Positions 11,231 to 23,128 of a DNA stretch of 64,000 nucleotides are shown in pieces. Under the pieces are notes generated by a model. It was not told where the DNA came from and ran no database searches. It saw only the letters and a list, made by a program, of their open reading frames with translations. Position 1 is the stretch's first letter; each line of letters begins with the position of its first letter. The stretch comes from Phallus indusiatus. Taxonomy: Eukaryota; Basidiomycota; Agaricomycetes; Phallales; Phallaceae. A program made the translations under genes and the position numbers. Location: assembly GCA_027605045.1 (NCBI GenBank), contig JAQFWX010000004.1:3334107-3398106 (forward strand), in the 5' to 3' direction.

Positions 11231-14018
11231 TATTGATCTGCCGCGCGTGGAGGAGCCTATTCCGAGAGAAAACGCTTCTTTCCTTTCCAATTCCACTTGC
11301 CTTTATCGGCAGTAACGGCTCTTTTCGCATCGCACACCCTCTCCCCCATCCACGCTCCTTGAAAATCATCAGCATCAAAAAACTTATTCTATATTTAAAA
11401 GGTGTTTACATCGGATCCTCTCTCCGAAGATTTATGGTCAACAACGTTCACGCATAGTCAACATATCCTAACTAGACGCATCAATATTTTTTTTTAATTT
11501 CAGCGATCATCAATTATAATACACTTACGCTAAGACTAAATGGACTCCTCTTGAAGGGATTTTTTACATTATATTCATCATCTAATTTCTTTCTTTTGTT
11601 TTCCTTTTTGCTTCTTTCTTCGTCTTCTTCCTTTCGTGTATCATTGTAGCGCATTTTTACTTATCACCCACCTTGTAGTTTATTTATCTAGGCGACTTTA
11701 TAGCCAATGTAGCCTTATTTTCACAAACAGATCCCTTGAGCCTCTTCGAATTCCAAGTTAATGACGTGACACCACTCCACGCACATCTTTTCATCGAATT
11801 TTTGGTTCCTGACATTACCATCTTTTTTTGATGAGCTCACAAAACAAGGGCCGGTGTGACGAATCAAGCAACTTCAGAAGCTACAGGGGTGCGCGTAGGT
11901 CTCATTGACATTAATTTCCATGAGACCTCTTCACGTGCCACTCGCGTGGATGTTGGATTCCAGACATCTCGATAGATCGTTTGATCAAGTTTTTAAATTT
12001 AGATCAATTCGGTAGATGGTCGATGAATTTGAGAAGAACCGCTTCGTCGCAGAGAGATCTGACTGATAAACGCATTTACTTTTGTCCACCTTATTTCGTC
12101 CATCATCCAGCAAAATGAAGTCTAGATTTTCAAAGTATGCTTTTTCATGTTGTATATAACAATCTCCTCGGTGTTTTTTTTTCCAACGGGTTTAACTAGA
12201 TCTTTGGCTTTTATGAATGGGGAAGATGCGAATAGCACTGAATACCTTCCCCATACCAATTGACCAACGCAGTCCGAGGGGCTACCATCAACACTCGGCT
12301 CTTTTTGAGTAATGATCTTTTAGCAGATCTCAGTCATATGTATCAGCACCCCTTGTATTTACGGTCTTGTTGGGCGGCTATGGAGTGATTACAGCTACTA
12401 CGTGATAAATGGCAGTGCACTCCGAGTCATCAGCCTCGAGCAAATCAGAATTTTTTATATCTTGAAGAATTATGAAGCCCCAACTCTATAGCTGAAAAAT
12501 CTCTTATTCCCCTTCTATCCATAATTCATGTGGCAGTACCGAAAGTCTGAGCCTATTGAAAATGAGAAGACAACATCCACTCCCGAACAAACATGAAAGT
12601 CGCGCGCACTGAAGCGATGCGACAATTGCAAGGCAAATAGTACGAACTACATTACGTGCTTGTATGGCATGATTAACTAGTCAGGCCACCCATCAGACCC
12701 TGTTGAACTATTCAGAAGGAGGTAAGCAAGCACCGAACGACTCTTTCAACGAACAGACACACGAAGGGGTCTCGCCGAGAAATCCTTTTCACAGCCGTCC
12801 CTGTTGTGGATTCTAATCGTACGACAAGGGTTGCCATGTATAAATTATGTTCATTGTGCGCAGGGGTCAATGCATCGGGGCCAGGGCTTGTTTTAGTTTC
12901 TGATGGGACATCGCCGAGTCCTCAACTTGTTTTTCGAAACTGCTCAACTAAAGATATGACGGGACGGAGGACTCGGAGAACCTGCACAAGCGGACTGTAA
13001 GGATTACGCAACTACAATCGGTACTCTTACCCTGGATTACGATATTGTGTTCCTCGAAAGAAAAAGCGGTGCTGTGGGTATGATTATCGCAGGCTCATCC
13101 GACAAAACCGACAGTCGTGGATGCGCTATTTTCAGCTCTGTACTCTGGCATGAGCTATGGTGCACACGAATTTCCGGTCTTGCTGAGTTTTATTTGAGAT
13201 ACCGGCTTGAGGATGTTCTCCGAAAAGTAAGTATAAACTTGAACCGGAAGCTCGAAACTGCGTTTGGCTTGTGACGCAACTACGCGGAGTTACGAAAGAA
13301 AAATTCAAAGTCCGACTCCGACAGTGTTTTGGCTATGGCCTACTACAGCAACATCATCTTTTATTTACAGCCACTGGTTTACAGCCACAAACATAAGGTT
13401 TTCTTCGCTCAATAAGTTTATCAGGTGGATTTGTGAAGAACTATCGCCACTTTATGTGAGTATTAATAATTACAACCCACAATTGGCATAGTTGCCGCTC
13501 CCTTATTATAAAGTCTTACATTCATGCGGCACAGTGAATATAATACCACCCCATCGCAAATAGCCGCTATTAATTGGTATGAAAATAAATGCATGTGATT
13601 GACGTATTTACGATATTGTAGCACTTCCATTTTCTGCCACCTGTGTCCGGAATGGACCGACACCGAACTCGCTTTAATTACAATCCCATAGTTTTTCTTC
13701 AAAGGTAAGGGTAAATCGTCGTTGAAGCGTTAATGTGATCACTTCAGTATACGAAGCCCACAGGTTATTACAACACGTGATTGAAATAACGCATCTCCTG
13801 ACATCCCAACTCATACTAGAACCTTCCCCTTTTCTCGACTGCTTTGCTTCTTGCATGCGGAGGAAGGACACTTCTCGCTTCCATCGCATGCGACAGTGGA
13901 GCTTTCCATACTATAATCGAACTATCAATGACTATTAATTTGCTTCACCCCACTCTCTCAGTTTCCAAACAGTCTGCCTTCAACATTACTAGCGCAATTT
14001 TCATCATTCTGAGCTGTC
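11231..14018. other. Gene-free region
   Basis: Nearly 2.8 kb without a supported gene. The first part is the 3' flank of the zinc-finger gene and the last few hundred bases are the promoter of the esterase. Short frames at 12806-13000 and 13047-13274 show no family resemblance. No tRNA-like or repeated structure was noticed. Confidence 0.5.
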
Positions 14019-15441
14019 ATGTCTCTCGTCAGCAAACTTTCTGTGCTGTTCATGGTTTTCTCAAGTGTCTTATCAGCCTATAATGACGGTATTCATCTTG
14101 CCATTGGACCTACTTGTGGCTTATTCAACGGCTCCTTCTCCGACGTCAACAATGATATAAATCCCGCAAATTATCTTACCATTGTATCTTTCGGAGACTC
14201 TTATAGTATGTCGCTGATTTACTGCTTCAAGAACAAGTCTAAGTTTTGTATCCAGCTGACACAGGAGGAAACCGAGATGGTACACCTCCGCCGCCGCCTA
14301 TCGTTGTGCCTCCGGACCCAGAAGCTGGAGGCCGAAGTTCCAATGGTTATATGTGGGGTTAGTCTCCTTTTGAATATCAATCATTCCCGTTTTCATTACC
14401 TGAAACAAATATTAATTCCGCAAGTGGAAGACTTTGCGTTTGATCATGGAATAACAGTCATGAATTATGCAGTATGTTGCTCTATTCTTTTTGCTGTAAA
14501 TCTAGTTATTTTCCAATTCGGAATAATCTAGATCAGCGGTGCTGTAACAAATACCTCATTATGGCCTTCTAAATCCAATGTCAGCGATTTCATTCAACAA
14601 TGTAAGTGCAAATTATTCTTCCACATGACAATCCAAACTCACTAAAATGAATTGTACAGCCACCCTGTTCCTGAGCCAAAATCACGATCTTGACCCCGAA
14701 AAAACGCTGTACGTAGTCTTCTTCGGAATAAACGATTTTGAGGCTGCTCAAGGTGCTACTTCACTGGAAACTTCAGTCCTAGTGAACCCTCCACTAATTC
14801 AAAGTTTTCACAGTTGACGGAGATCATATGCCCGAAGCGGCGCAGACCGTCCTCAACATCATTGACGAATTGACTGCACCTCCAACGAATGCTAGATCCT
14901 TTCTTGTTCTTGGTATGTCTCAATGCTTCCGTAAAAAGTCTGTATTCTGAAAGCATCGACGATGAGATGATTATGGTCTCGGTGTACAGTCACCTATGGG
15001 CGATGCATACAAACAAGCTATTTACTCCGGATTGAACGCTCGGCTTTATACGAATTATACAGGCTCAAACTTTAAGGCTGCGTTTGTGGATTTTGCGGCA
15101 ATGTGGGATGCTATTATTGATAATGACCCTCCTGGTTATGAAGCTTTTGGTTACGTCTCGAATAGTTGGTGCTTGACTGGTCCTTGTTGTACCACGGTTA
15201 ATCACTGGTATGTATGAACCATCATTTGTCACCGCCGTGTCACCTGGACCTCTCTGACATTCGGGATTGCATTTAGTCCTGACCCTGATCATACATTTTA
15301 CTGGATTCCTTCGTACGTGCTCGTGTTTTGCGAATTTGGGGGCAGTGTATTCATTCATATTGTAGACATCCAGCGAAAGAAGGACAGCGAATCATGGCCG
15401 ATTTTGTCAATGAAGTACTGAATCTATGCCCAAACTACTGA
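14019..15441 (+). CDS. Secreted SGNH/GDSL esterase, CE16-like acetylesterase
   Basis: Nine exons (14019-14205, 14256-14357, 14425-14471, 14532-14601, 14660-14752, 14814-14912, 14967-15207, 15277-15312, 15366-15441) keep frame and give 316 aa. A signal peptide is obvious (MSLVSKLSVLFMVFSSVLSA). Catalytic blocks are in order: block I FGDSYTDTGGN (Ser nucleophile), a block III FFGINDFE (Asn), and a C-terminal DPDHTFYWIPSHP holding the Asp-x-x-His dyad. These and the length match fungal carbohydrate esterase family 16, extracellular enzymes that remove acetyl groups from plant-cell-wall oligosaccharides. The exon 6/7 junction uses the acceptor GATGAG, which restores the conserved VLDDYG segment; the nearer TACAG acceptor would shift the frame. 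Other GDSL lipases are possible, but CE16 fits best. Confidence 0.88.
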
Positions 15442-15550
15442 CGCAGTAATATGTGAAAGGTCTAGATTCTCATGCTCTATTAATCACAGGATATTTGAAC
15501 ACGAATTCGAATTGTATGTATGTTCTACTAGGCTATGATACGTGTATGTA

Positions 15551-16333
15551 TTATGTTTGAGTACCGAACTTTTGTCCAACTAACTCTTCACTTAATATCC
15601 ACAATTTCTTTGCGGATTCCTAAAAGATAAAATGAAGCATGGATAAAAAATGACTCGTGTAGCGATATAAATACCTTATCCAGTGCGTATGGTTTAACTT
15701 TGTCGGGATTAGTAGTAACTTCACAGTCTACTAGACACGAGCCGTTTCTATCTAAATGATATTGACACATTTGAATATACATAGATCAGGGAATTCTCAA
15801 TACATACCCGAAATTGTTGGGTCAAAAGCCGCAACAATATGGCTTATTTCAAAAAGTGAACAATGAGGGAGGTGAAAAACCAAAAAAAAACAAATGCACA
15901 TACGTGGCAGTACTTTGTGGTACAGTCCCCCACAGATCACCTTTGGCTCTTCCATCAGGATAAAATGCATGAGACATCTTGGCATAATCTTCTTGCGTTA
16001 AATGTCTTTGCAAGCCAGTGACGGCATTACCGGGCTAGAATCAATTAAAGTCTAAAATCAACCTTTCTAGAGACGAAGAGTCGCTTTCCGTACCACCACC
16101 CTGAAGGCAAGAAGTTTTGTATCTTTATAGCGGTCTGCCAATTCAAGCGCAAAAAGAATAGTTGCCTGCGGATGAATAAATATTGCGTTTGAAAAGAAAT
16201 TGAAGTGAGGAGGCCTACAGTTTTACTTTGGGCGCTGAAAGGCCGCCAACTTGCCTGTCTTGCCTTTGATTTCGTTGGCCAATTCTTTGGCCACACTTTC
16301 AGCGGTTGCGATAGACGAATCGAACTTGGTCAT
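15551..16333 (-). pseudogene. Short-chain dehydrogenase/reductase pseudogene (internal deletion)
   Basis: The reading begins with an SDR-like N terminus (FDSSIATAESVAKELANEI, ending KGKT) where the nucleotide-binding strand and TGxxxGxG loop should follow. Instead the sequence jumps directly to a degenerate remnant of the active-site helix, which out of frame reads ..SA-AQSKT, with the catalytic Tyr absent. Downstream exons are well preserved and in order: ATILFALELADRYKD, GLQRHLTQEDYAKM, VAAFDPTI, VKPYALDKESAKKLW and a stop at 15551-15553. About 120-150 residues, including the cofactor fold and the Tyr of YxxxK, are therefore missing, and a frameshift lies at the junction. The preserved C-terminal splice sites suggest a fairly recent loss. 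In family members the product would be an NAD(P)H-dependent oxidoreductase. Confidence 0.82.
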
Positions 16334-16697
16334 AGTACGGTTTTAATAGGTAAGACAAAATTGGCTTCGAGTTGATTCTCTTAGTACCTCTGCTTTATAC
16401 TTCCCTTTCTATGCATGCCGAAGACATACGTACTTCACAAGGCTTATCCCTTGATCATTATGACTTGGTAAGCGCTCTGTCTCATTTTCGGCGGCCCCGA
16501 GGCCCGCGGTATACACCATTTCCTCTTTTTCCTCATGGTCGGCTATGAATGCCAAAATCATTCGCTGATAGTATGTTTACAGTAAGAGAAAGAGAGAAAA
16601 AATTAAGTTTAAGTATTCCTAATTTCGACAATGATACAATTATACACATAAAAATGAATTTAGAGCTAAAAGCAAGCGGGGAAGACTTGAGAGGTCT

Positions 16698-19147
16698 TTA
16701 CTCAGCCCTCAGCTGAAGAGGTGTTACGGTCAGCGGAAGTTCGATACGGCGAGACTTTGAGCCTTTGATCCTGGAACAGCGTCAATTAGATTCGTTTAAG
16801 AAGACCAAAACTTACATAGGAGTCATAACGCCGGAGGGTGCACGGATGATTTCAATATTATTAGGTGGGGAGAAAACTCGAAATTGTCCAGTAGCTCAAC
16901 CAAGATGGATTCCATTTCAAGGACCCTTTGTGCATATGATCATCAGTAGATGTAATCGTATCTCTGTGGTGAGGATGTAAGGTACTTACGCGAAACGCCA
17001 CCTAACAAGTCTGTTGAGCAAAGTCGAAAGCCTAGCATATAAACAGAAGTACATACCCAATACACGTCCTAACCCCACTGCTGAAAGTAGCGCTATGTGG
17101 TTGATATCAGACAAAATCCATAAATATATATTCAAAGGACTTACACATTGCTAATTACGCCAATACTCAATTGGCGTTGTTCATTGTTCTCCAAGAATCT
17201 TTCTGGACGCCACACGTCTGCATCCTCTCCCCAAACAGATGGAAGTCTAGGGATTTATTAGCTCCTTTCGAGGTCTGAAAGAAAAGCAAGATAACCTATT
17301 GTATGCGATAAACGATATGAACATATCCTGATCGCGCTCTATAGGAAGGTTCGTTACCACCTCTCCCGTGGTGAGGGTAATAGGGTGAGTTAAGGGAATA
17401 ATGCTATCTCTGTTAGCCGCACGAACAACGCCGGGAATGATCGTATGGAAGCGAAGAGTTTCCTATTTTTTTATATATTAGCTATTCTCATGTGATATAT
17501 AATATTTGACCAGCCTTGATTAGAGCCTGAAGATGGAGCATTGAATCAAGATCTGAAATAGTGATCTCTCCATCGCCTCTTTCCACCACTACACGCGCTC
17601 GGGTTGTTTTGATCTCTTCTCTCAGTTTCGCCTGGTATTCCGGATGCCTTGCTAATTCGTACAGTGCCCAAGTTAATGTGGAAGAAGCGGGCTCGTGTCC
17701 AGCAAAAAAGAATGTACTTCAAAAGTGTGAGAAAGGGGAAGTTACTTTCAACGAAGTGGGACACACATTAATTGCTCGATGACTTCCTGGTTTGTCAGCT
17801 TGGTTTTGAGATTTTCTGAGAGATTTGCACGGACTACAGAGTTGGGTCAATTCAAAAAAGACGTCGAAAAACTTGAAACTTCGGACCCAGTACACTCATG
17901 ATGTCTCTTGAGCCCTTCTTTCCATCCATGTACAACGCTGTTTGTTTTTCAAGGACCTTTTGAGCGACGTCGGTAACCACAGTCATCAAATGGCGGATCC
18001 TTGTGAAGCCCTTTGTCGGGACACGTTTCAGAGCAGTGGATACGAATTCTGGAACAACACCCAAAATATAAGCGACGATCAGATCTGTATCACTCCGTTG
18101 AAAGAATACGTCAGCCCTGTGTTTTTTCATCAGACGAAAAAAAGGTGAATAGAGTTTGACCGTAAGAACACACAAGAGATTCCGGTACGCTTGTGCTAAG
18201 GCTTTATCTTGACCGCCTTCATCGATTGCTTCGAAATCGTAATCCGCGGCGGCTTACGATAGAACAAATCGAAGGATGAGAATTCGAACTTTAAACGGTG
18301 AAAGTGAAAAAAGTACCAATCCCAATGATATCCAAAGTCATCCGAGAGAGCCACGGTACTATATTAATTACGTTTGCATTTGTGTCATTCGACGATTCAA
18401 ATTCCTTTTTTCAGTTTATTGGACGACTTTTACCATATAAGCCTCGGGTGCGCAAAAAGAACAGTTAAAATCGGCGTACTTGCAGTGCTTTGTGTCTGAA
18501 TAACGGGATGAACTCGCGTAGTGCATTAAAAGAAAATGCAGGGCTCATGATCTTTCTTTGTTGGGTATGTTGAGGTCCTGCCAAACTAGATGACGCCTGT
18601 TCATGCAATCGGGAAAATATACGATACCATCTGTATAAAAGAGTCCTCTACCAAGAACAAGGCTTGAACCAACACGAGCCGACAAGGGCTTGGGGAATTC
18701 GTAGCCCGAATTGAGAACATGTTGGATAGCCTGTAAGTTTATTTTCTGTTGAGTGGAAGGATGCAGAACTCGCGAAAATAAGGACCTTGGGATCGGATAC
18801 AAACAAAACTTTACGCTGTGTGTAATTTAGCTAGCTATCTGCACCTAGGGAGATAAGCACATGCGTACACCAAATTCAGCATACATCCTGACAACAGTTC
18901 CATACTTTTTTGTCCACGCAAAAGGCGCATCGCTGATCTGCTCCGAACGCAGAGTATCGGGTAAGTTACCTTGAAGTACGTGAGGGGATTAATCGGCTGC
19001 TGTGCGAAGGAATGACGAACCAGTTAACCATGACGCAGGGGGTGGTCCAGGAATTTTATCAATGATGCGGCCTCGAAGTAATCGATACATCCCACGAACG
19101 ACAACGAGTAGCAAGATGCCATATAGGAAGGAATGAATGTGTGACAT
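16698..19147 (-). CDS. Cytochrome P450 (paralogue A), C-terminal frameshift
   Basis: A multi-exon gene transcribed leftwards from the ATG at 19147. It has an N-terminal membrane anchor ([18 protein letters not shown]), then [27 protein letters not shown], an I-helix with AGHEPASS, the ExxR motif ETLRFH, WRPERFL and the heme loop [11 protein letters not shown]. The heme Cys is intact. The usual I-helix AGxET[T/S] is changed to AGHEPA, removing the Thr that normally helps proton delivery. A one-base shortfall in the G run 16867-16870, relative to paralogue B, shifts the frame after FEFSP, so the literal reading stops at 16823 instead of the expected 16698. One intron (after the codons for ALIK) uses a GC donor. 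Expected role: ER-bound monooxygenase. It lies in tandem with the P450 at 19948-22437. Confidence 0.82.
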
Positions 19148-19947
19148 CGTTGTAGACTGGGTGAGAGTCTGGTTGTTTGCTTCATCTCGCGTTAAATATA
19201 CATCTCGGTGTACTATCCCCGAGTCCTGAAAATACCAAGGTCCGTAGCGCGGGATCGTGCTATTATAAACCCGCCTATAAATAAAAAACCAAATTTAGAT
19301 GACTGTTGTTGGAGATGCGTGCCCCCAGCTATGTAGGTCTTGAATCGGAACTCTGATCGACTTCGGATACTAGTGGAAATGAAACATTGTGAATTCTTCA
19401 GTGAATACTCTTTCAGACTCGACCGATGATCGATGAGGTCGTGTGCACGGTGGGTGAGTTTTGTCTCCAATTCGCCTCGGCGCTAAATATAGAGGCATAT
19501 ATTGCGAAACCTCGATCATCGCGTCATCACTTCACTTACCGTCGACATCATTCATCGGTCATTTTGAGAGAAAGTAAATGTTCGGCGTTTAAATGCTCCT
19601 TACATAGTAGCCAGTAGCCCCACTTCTAGTGAATGTCCCAATAGCCGGTATCAGGCACCATCGGGCATAGCTACCCCGACCATTAATATCCACTGAGCAA
19701 GTCAATCATAGTCGTAATACCAATGGACAGTGGAACGTTCACTGGAAGCCGTCGTACTCGTAGTAGCCTGCTTGAACGACGCATGGTTCAGATTTATGAG
19801 AAAAATATACATATTGATACCTCTTATTAAGGTGTCAAAAAAAGACATATCATTGACCACACGGGATCCCAAAGCCATTTGAAGTGAGAATCGTCTTATA
19901 CAAAGCTAGTGACTCGTGCCAATGGCACTGAAGATAGATAGCGAAAC
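19148..19947. other. Spacer between tandem P450 genes
   Basis: About 800 bp that must contain the promoter of P450 A and the 3' end of P450 B. Frames at 19213-19617 show no protein-like signal. No repeat was seen. Confidence 0.5.
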
Positions 19948-22437
19948 TCATGCTTGTAAGGGCGTAACAGTTAACGGAAGCTCCAAGCGGCCGGATTTTG
20001 ATCCCTTCACCCTAGTAAGTTGTCTGGTCAAACAAAACGATCAAGCAATGATAGTAAATCCAACTGACATGGGACCCATGACACCAACTGAAACCCGAAG
20101 AATCTCAATATCGTCAGGAGGAGGCGAAAATTCGAAATTCTCCAGTAGTTCGACTAAAATGGCTTGCATTTCGAGGACCCTACATAGGAAATTTCAGCAT
20201 CCCTTTAACGAATATAAGGGGGGAAAAAAGGTAATCTCTTACGAGAAACGCCATCTTCGAAAGTCAAGTATCAAAAACCCTCAGTAATCGCCTGTACTAG
20301 AGAAAAGACCTACCCAATACAACTCCTGATTCCGCTGCTAAATGTAGCTCTGTAGGTACGATACAATGCGAATCAATATAGGATGCTTGATGCTCTAAGA
20401 CCAACATAAAAGCTTACATATTACTGATAACGCCAAGATGAGTTTGACTCTTTTGATCATGCTTTTCCAAAAATCTTTCAGGTCGCCATACATCCGCATC
20501 CTCACCCCAAACAGATTTAAGCCTTGTGCGTCCATCAGTAAATAAAAATTGAATTTTCTCAGAGTCGTACCTGTTGTACGCAATAAAAGACAAAAATACT
20601 TGTTGACCACGTTCAACGGGAAGACTTGTGATAACATCTCCAGTCGTAAGCTTTACAGGGTATAACAATGGAACATGATCGTCTCTTCCAGCTTCACGGA
20701 TAACCCCGGGAACTATAGGATGAAACCGCAGAGTTTCCTAGTATAGAATTTTTTTTTTAAAGATTAATGCTATGGTTAATTTGATGAAACCAACCTTCAT
20801 GAGAGCAGAGAGATATTGCATAGAATCCAAATCTGAGATAGTTATTTCGCCATCGCCCCTTTCTGACACGCGTGCTCGCATCGCCTTAATTTCTTCTCTT
20901 ACTTTGTTTTGATATTCCGGGTGTCTCGCCAGTTCATATAATGCCCAATTCAACGAAGAAGATGTTGTTTCGTGTCCCGCGAAAAAATTGTTCTGATTTT
21001 TTAAAAAAATGGTAAGAATTGAAATGGACGCGTCAAATTTGACTTTGGACACTGCTCACGTCAACTGAGAGATGACTTCCTCGTTCGTGAGTTTCGTTTT
21101 GGGATCTTCCGATAAATTCGCTCGGACTAATACATTGAGTCGTTGTCAATTACGAATAAACAATTTATCGCACCAAGTACACTCATGAGATCCTTTGAGC
21201 CTTCTTTTCCATGAGCATATAACGCTGTCTGTTTATCGACGACCTCCTGAGCCACCTCGGTGACCACCGACATGTAGGGTCTAAGTCTCTTCAAACTTCT
21301 GGTCGGTAGAAGTTTCAGGAGGCCTTGCATTGATTCTGGAACTTTGCCTAACAGGTAACCGACAAGCATATCGATATCACCACGCTTGTAAAACGCATCA
21401 GCCCTTTTATAGAGTGGCATCGGTTTAGCTGTGTGCAGCGGAGATATAAGGAATTAATACATACGTTAGATTACTGTATGCTTTGGTTAATCTATTGTTC
21501 TGGCCACCTTCTATTGCCTCAAATTCGTACGCAGCGGAAGCTGGTGAGCGAAATCAAGTGAGATGGGTAAGCTACAGTTAGAATGATGAGGCCAGACCAG
21601 TTCCAATTATATCGAGAGTCGTGCGCGACAACCATGGTACCATATTCACTACATTAGATTCGGCGACTTTCGATGTTTCAATTTGTTCCTTGATTTTTTC
21701 GTTGTCTATGTTATTGATTAGTGACCGGGAAAGAAGTTACAACAGAGGGTGTCCTACCTGTTGGGCTTTATGGCAAAACATTGGAATGAAGTCTCGAAGT
21801 GTGTTGAATGAGAATGCGGGAGTCATGATCTTCCTTTGACGGGCATGTTGAGTTCCTGTAAGTTGCAATGAGTTACAGTTAAATTTTACATGCATAATGG
21901 TGATACCATCGGCCCAGACGAGTCCTTTGCCAAGGATAAGCATGGAATTAGCCCGTCCAGGAGCAGTCTTATGGAAGTTGTATCCTGAAGTATTCAGAAT
22001 ATACTGAATGGCCTTTGGTATTTACCAAGTCAGTACTGTATACCGTGAATTTGAAAAGTCAAACAAAACCTTGGGATCAGATATAAATAATGTTTTTCTC
22101 TGTTAAGCGTTTGCTGAGTTGACTACATTACTCGGCAAAATATTGGGTTGGACTAACGTTAAATTCTCCGAACAATCTGACTACTGTTCCATATTGTTTC
22201 GTCCACGCAAACGGAGCATCGCTGATTTCATTTGAGCGAAATAAATCTGGCATGTTACCTTTTTTCGCGTGTTTAGGCTGACATCGTCAAAAAAATGACA
22301 GCGAACGAACCAGTTAGCCATGACGACGAAGGGGGACCGGGAAGTTTATCAATAAATCGCCTTCGAAAACGACCATGGATGAAGCTAGCGACGAAGAATA
22401 TGGCAATGCCAGGTAGCAGAAAAAGAAATGAACTCAT
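19948..22437 (-). CDS. Cytochrome P450 (paralogue B)
   Basis: Same exon layout as paralogue A; about 520 aa from the ATG at 22437 to the TGA at 19948. The N-terminal anchor MSSFLFLLPGIAIFFVASFI is followed by KLPGPPSSSWLTG, FAWTKQYGTVVRLF, an I-helix with the canonical AGHETTSS, ETLRFHP (ExxR), WRPERFL, the heme loop TFSSGIRSCIGWRF, and a C terminus ending [10 protein letters not shown]. All P450 landmarks are present, so this is the functional-looking member of the pair. One blemish: the exon holding AGHETT starts with a run of only six T on the coding strand (20982-20987), and one more T is needed to join the preceding exon in frame, so the literal splice frameshifts. I read that as a homopolymer error. 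Role: ER-anchored heme monooxygenase; substrate unknown. Confidence 0.85.
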
Positions 22438-23128
22438 GGTTAGTCAGTAGGAGATTTTCCCAAGTGGCAGTTATATCTGAATCATATGGGAGATAACGAC
22501 ATCTTAAAAAAGTCAGCATCCGGGTTTCAAGGAAACCACCTAAGGTTAATTACGTGGTTTGTCTCGCAGTGGGCTCCGACGGGAGAATTCATTTCGAAGT
22601 AAAGTTAACCCGGTTGGCTGGAAATGAAGGCCCTCCTCTGAGACTCAGGAGTCGCGAGCCACTAGTCGCTTCTCAATTATCACGCGGCTCCTGAAGAAGT
22701 GACTTCGAGGGTCTTCTTAAGTTATGCAAAGAAATCAAGGCGTGAGACCTATGTTATTGGGTTTGGCAAAACCTCTCATGAACTAACTAAAAAATGCGTT
22801 AGAGTCCCATGACGATAAACGCAATGAAATGATCACTTGTCCGAATTATCCTGTTTAGCATTTTGGTAATAATGGGCAAAAATGCTACAAAGCTTTGGCT
22901 CGGGAAATCCTCCAGATCAATCTAATAGTCATTACGAATTAGTAATAGATGCCCTCAAATACAGGATGCCACCCGGGTTGTCAAAGCTGATTACGCGCAA
23001 TGCTTCTTGAAATAAACAGTAGGGCATGTGTCAAATCGCTGAAAGGTAAAATTTTAAACGGAGGGCCACGTAAACCGGCTTGGTGCGGCTTACGTCATTT
23101 GACCAGGAATTCAAGTTCTCTTCAGACC
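22438..23128. other. Divergent promoter region, P450 B / Hsp78
   Basis: This holds the upstream regions of P450 B (minus) and Hsp78 (plus). It includes short GA/CT-rich segments; no gene is seen. An ATG at about 23000 opens a frame into the Hsp78 first exon but lacks a targeting-type sequence before the 23129 start. Confidence 0.5.
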
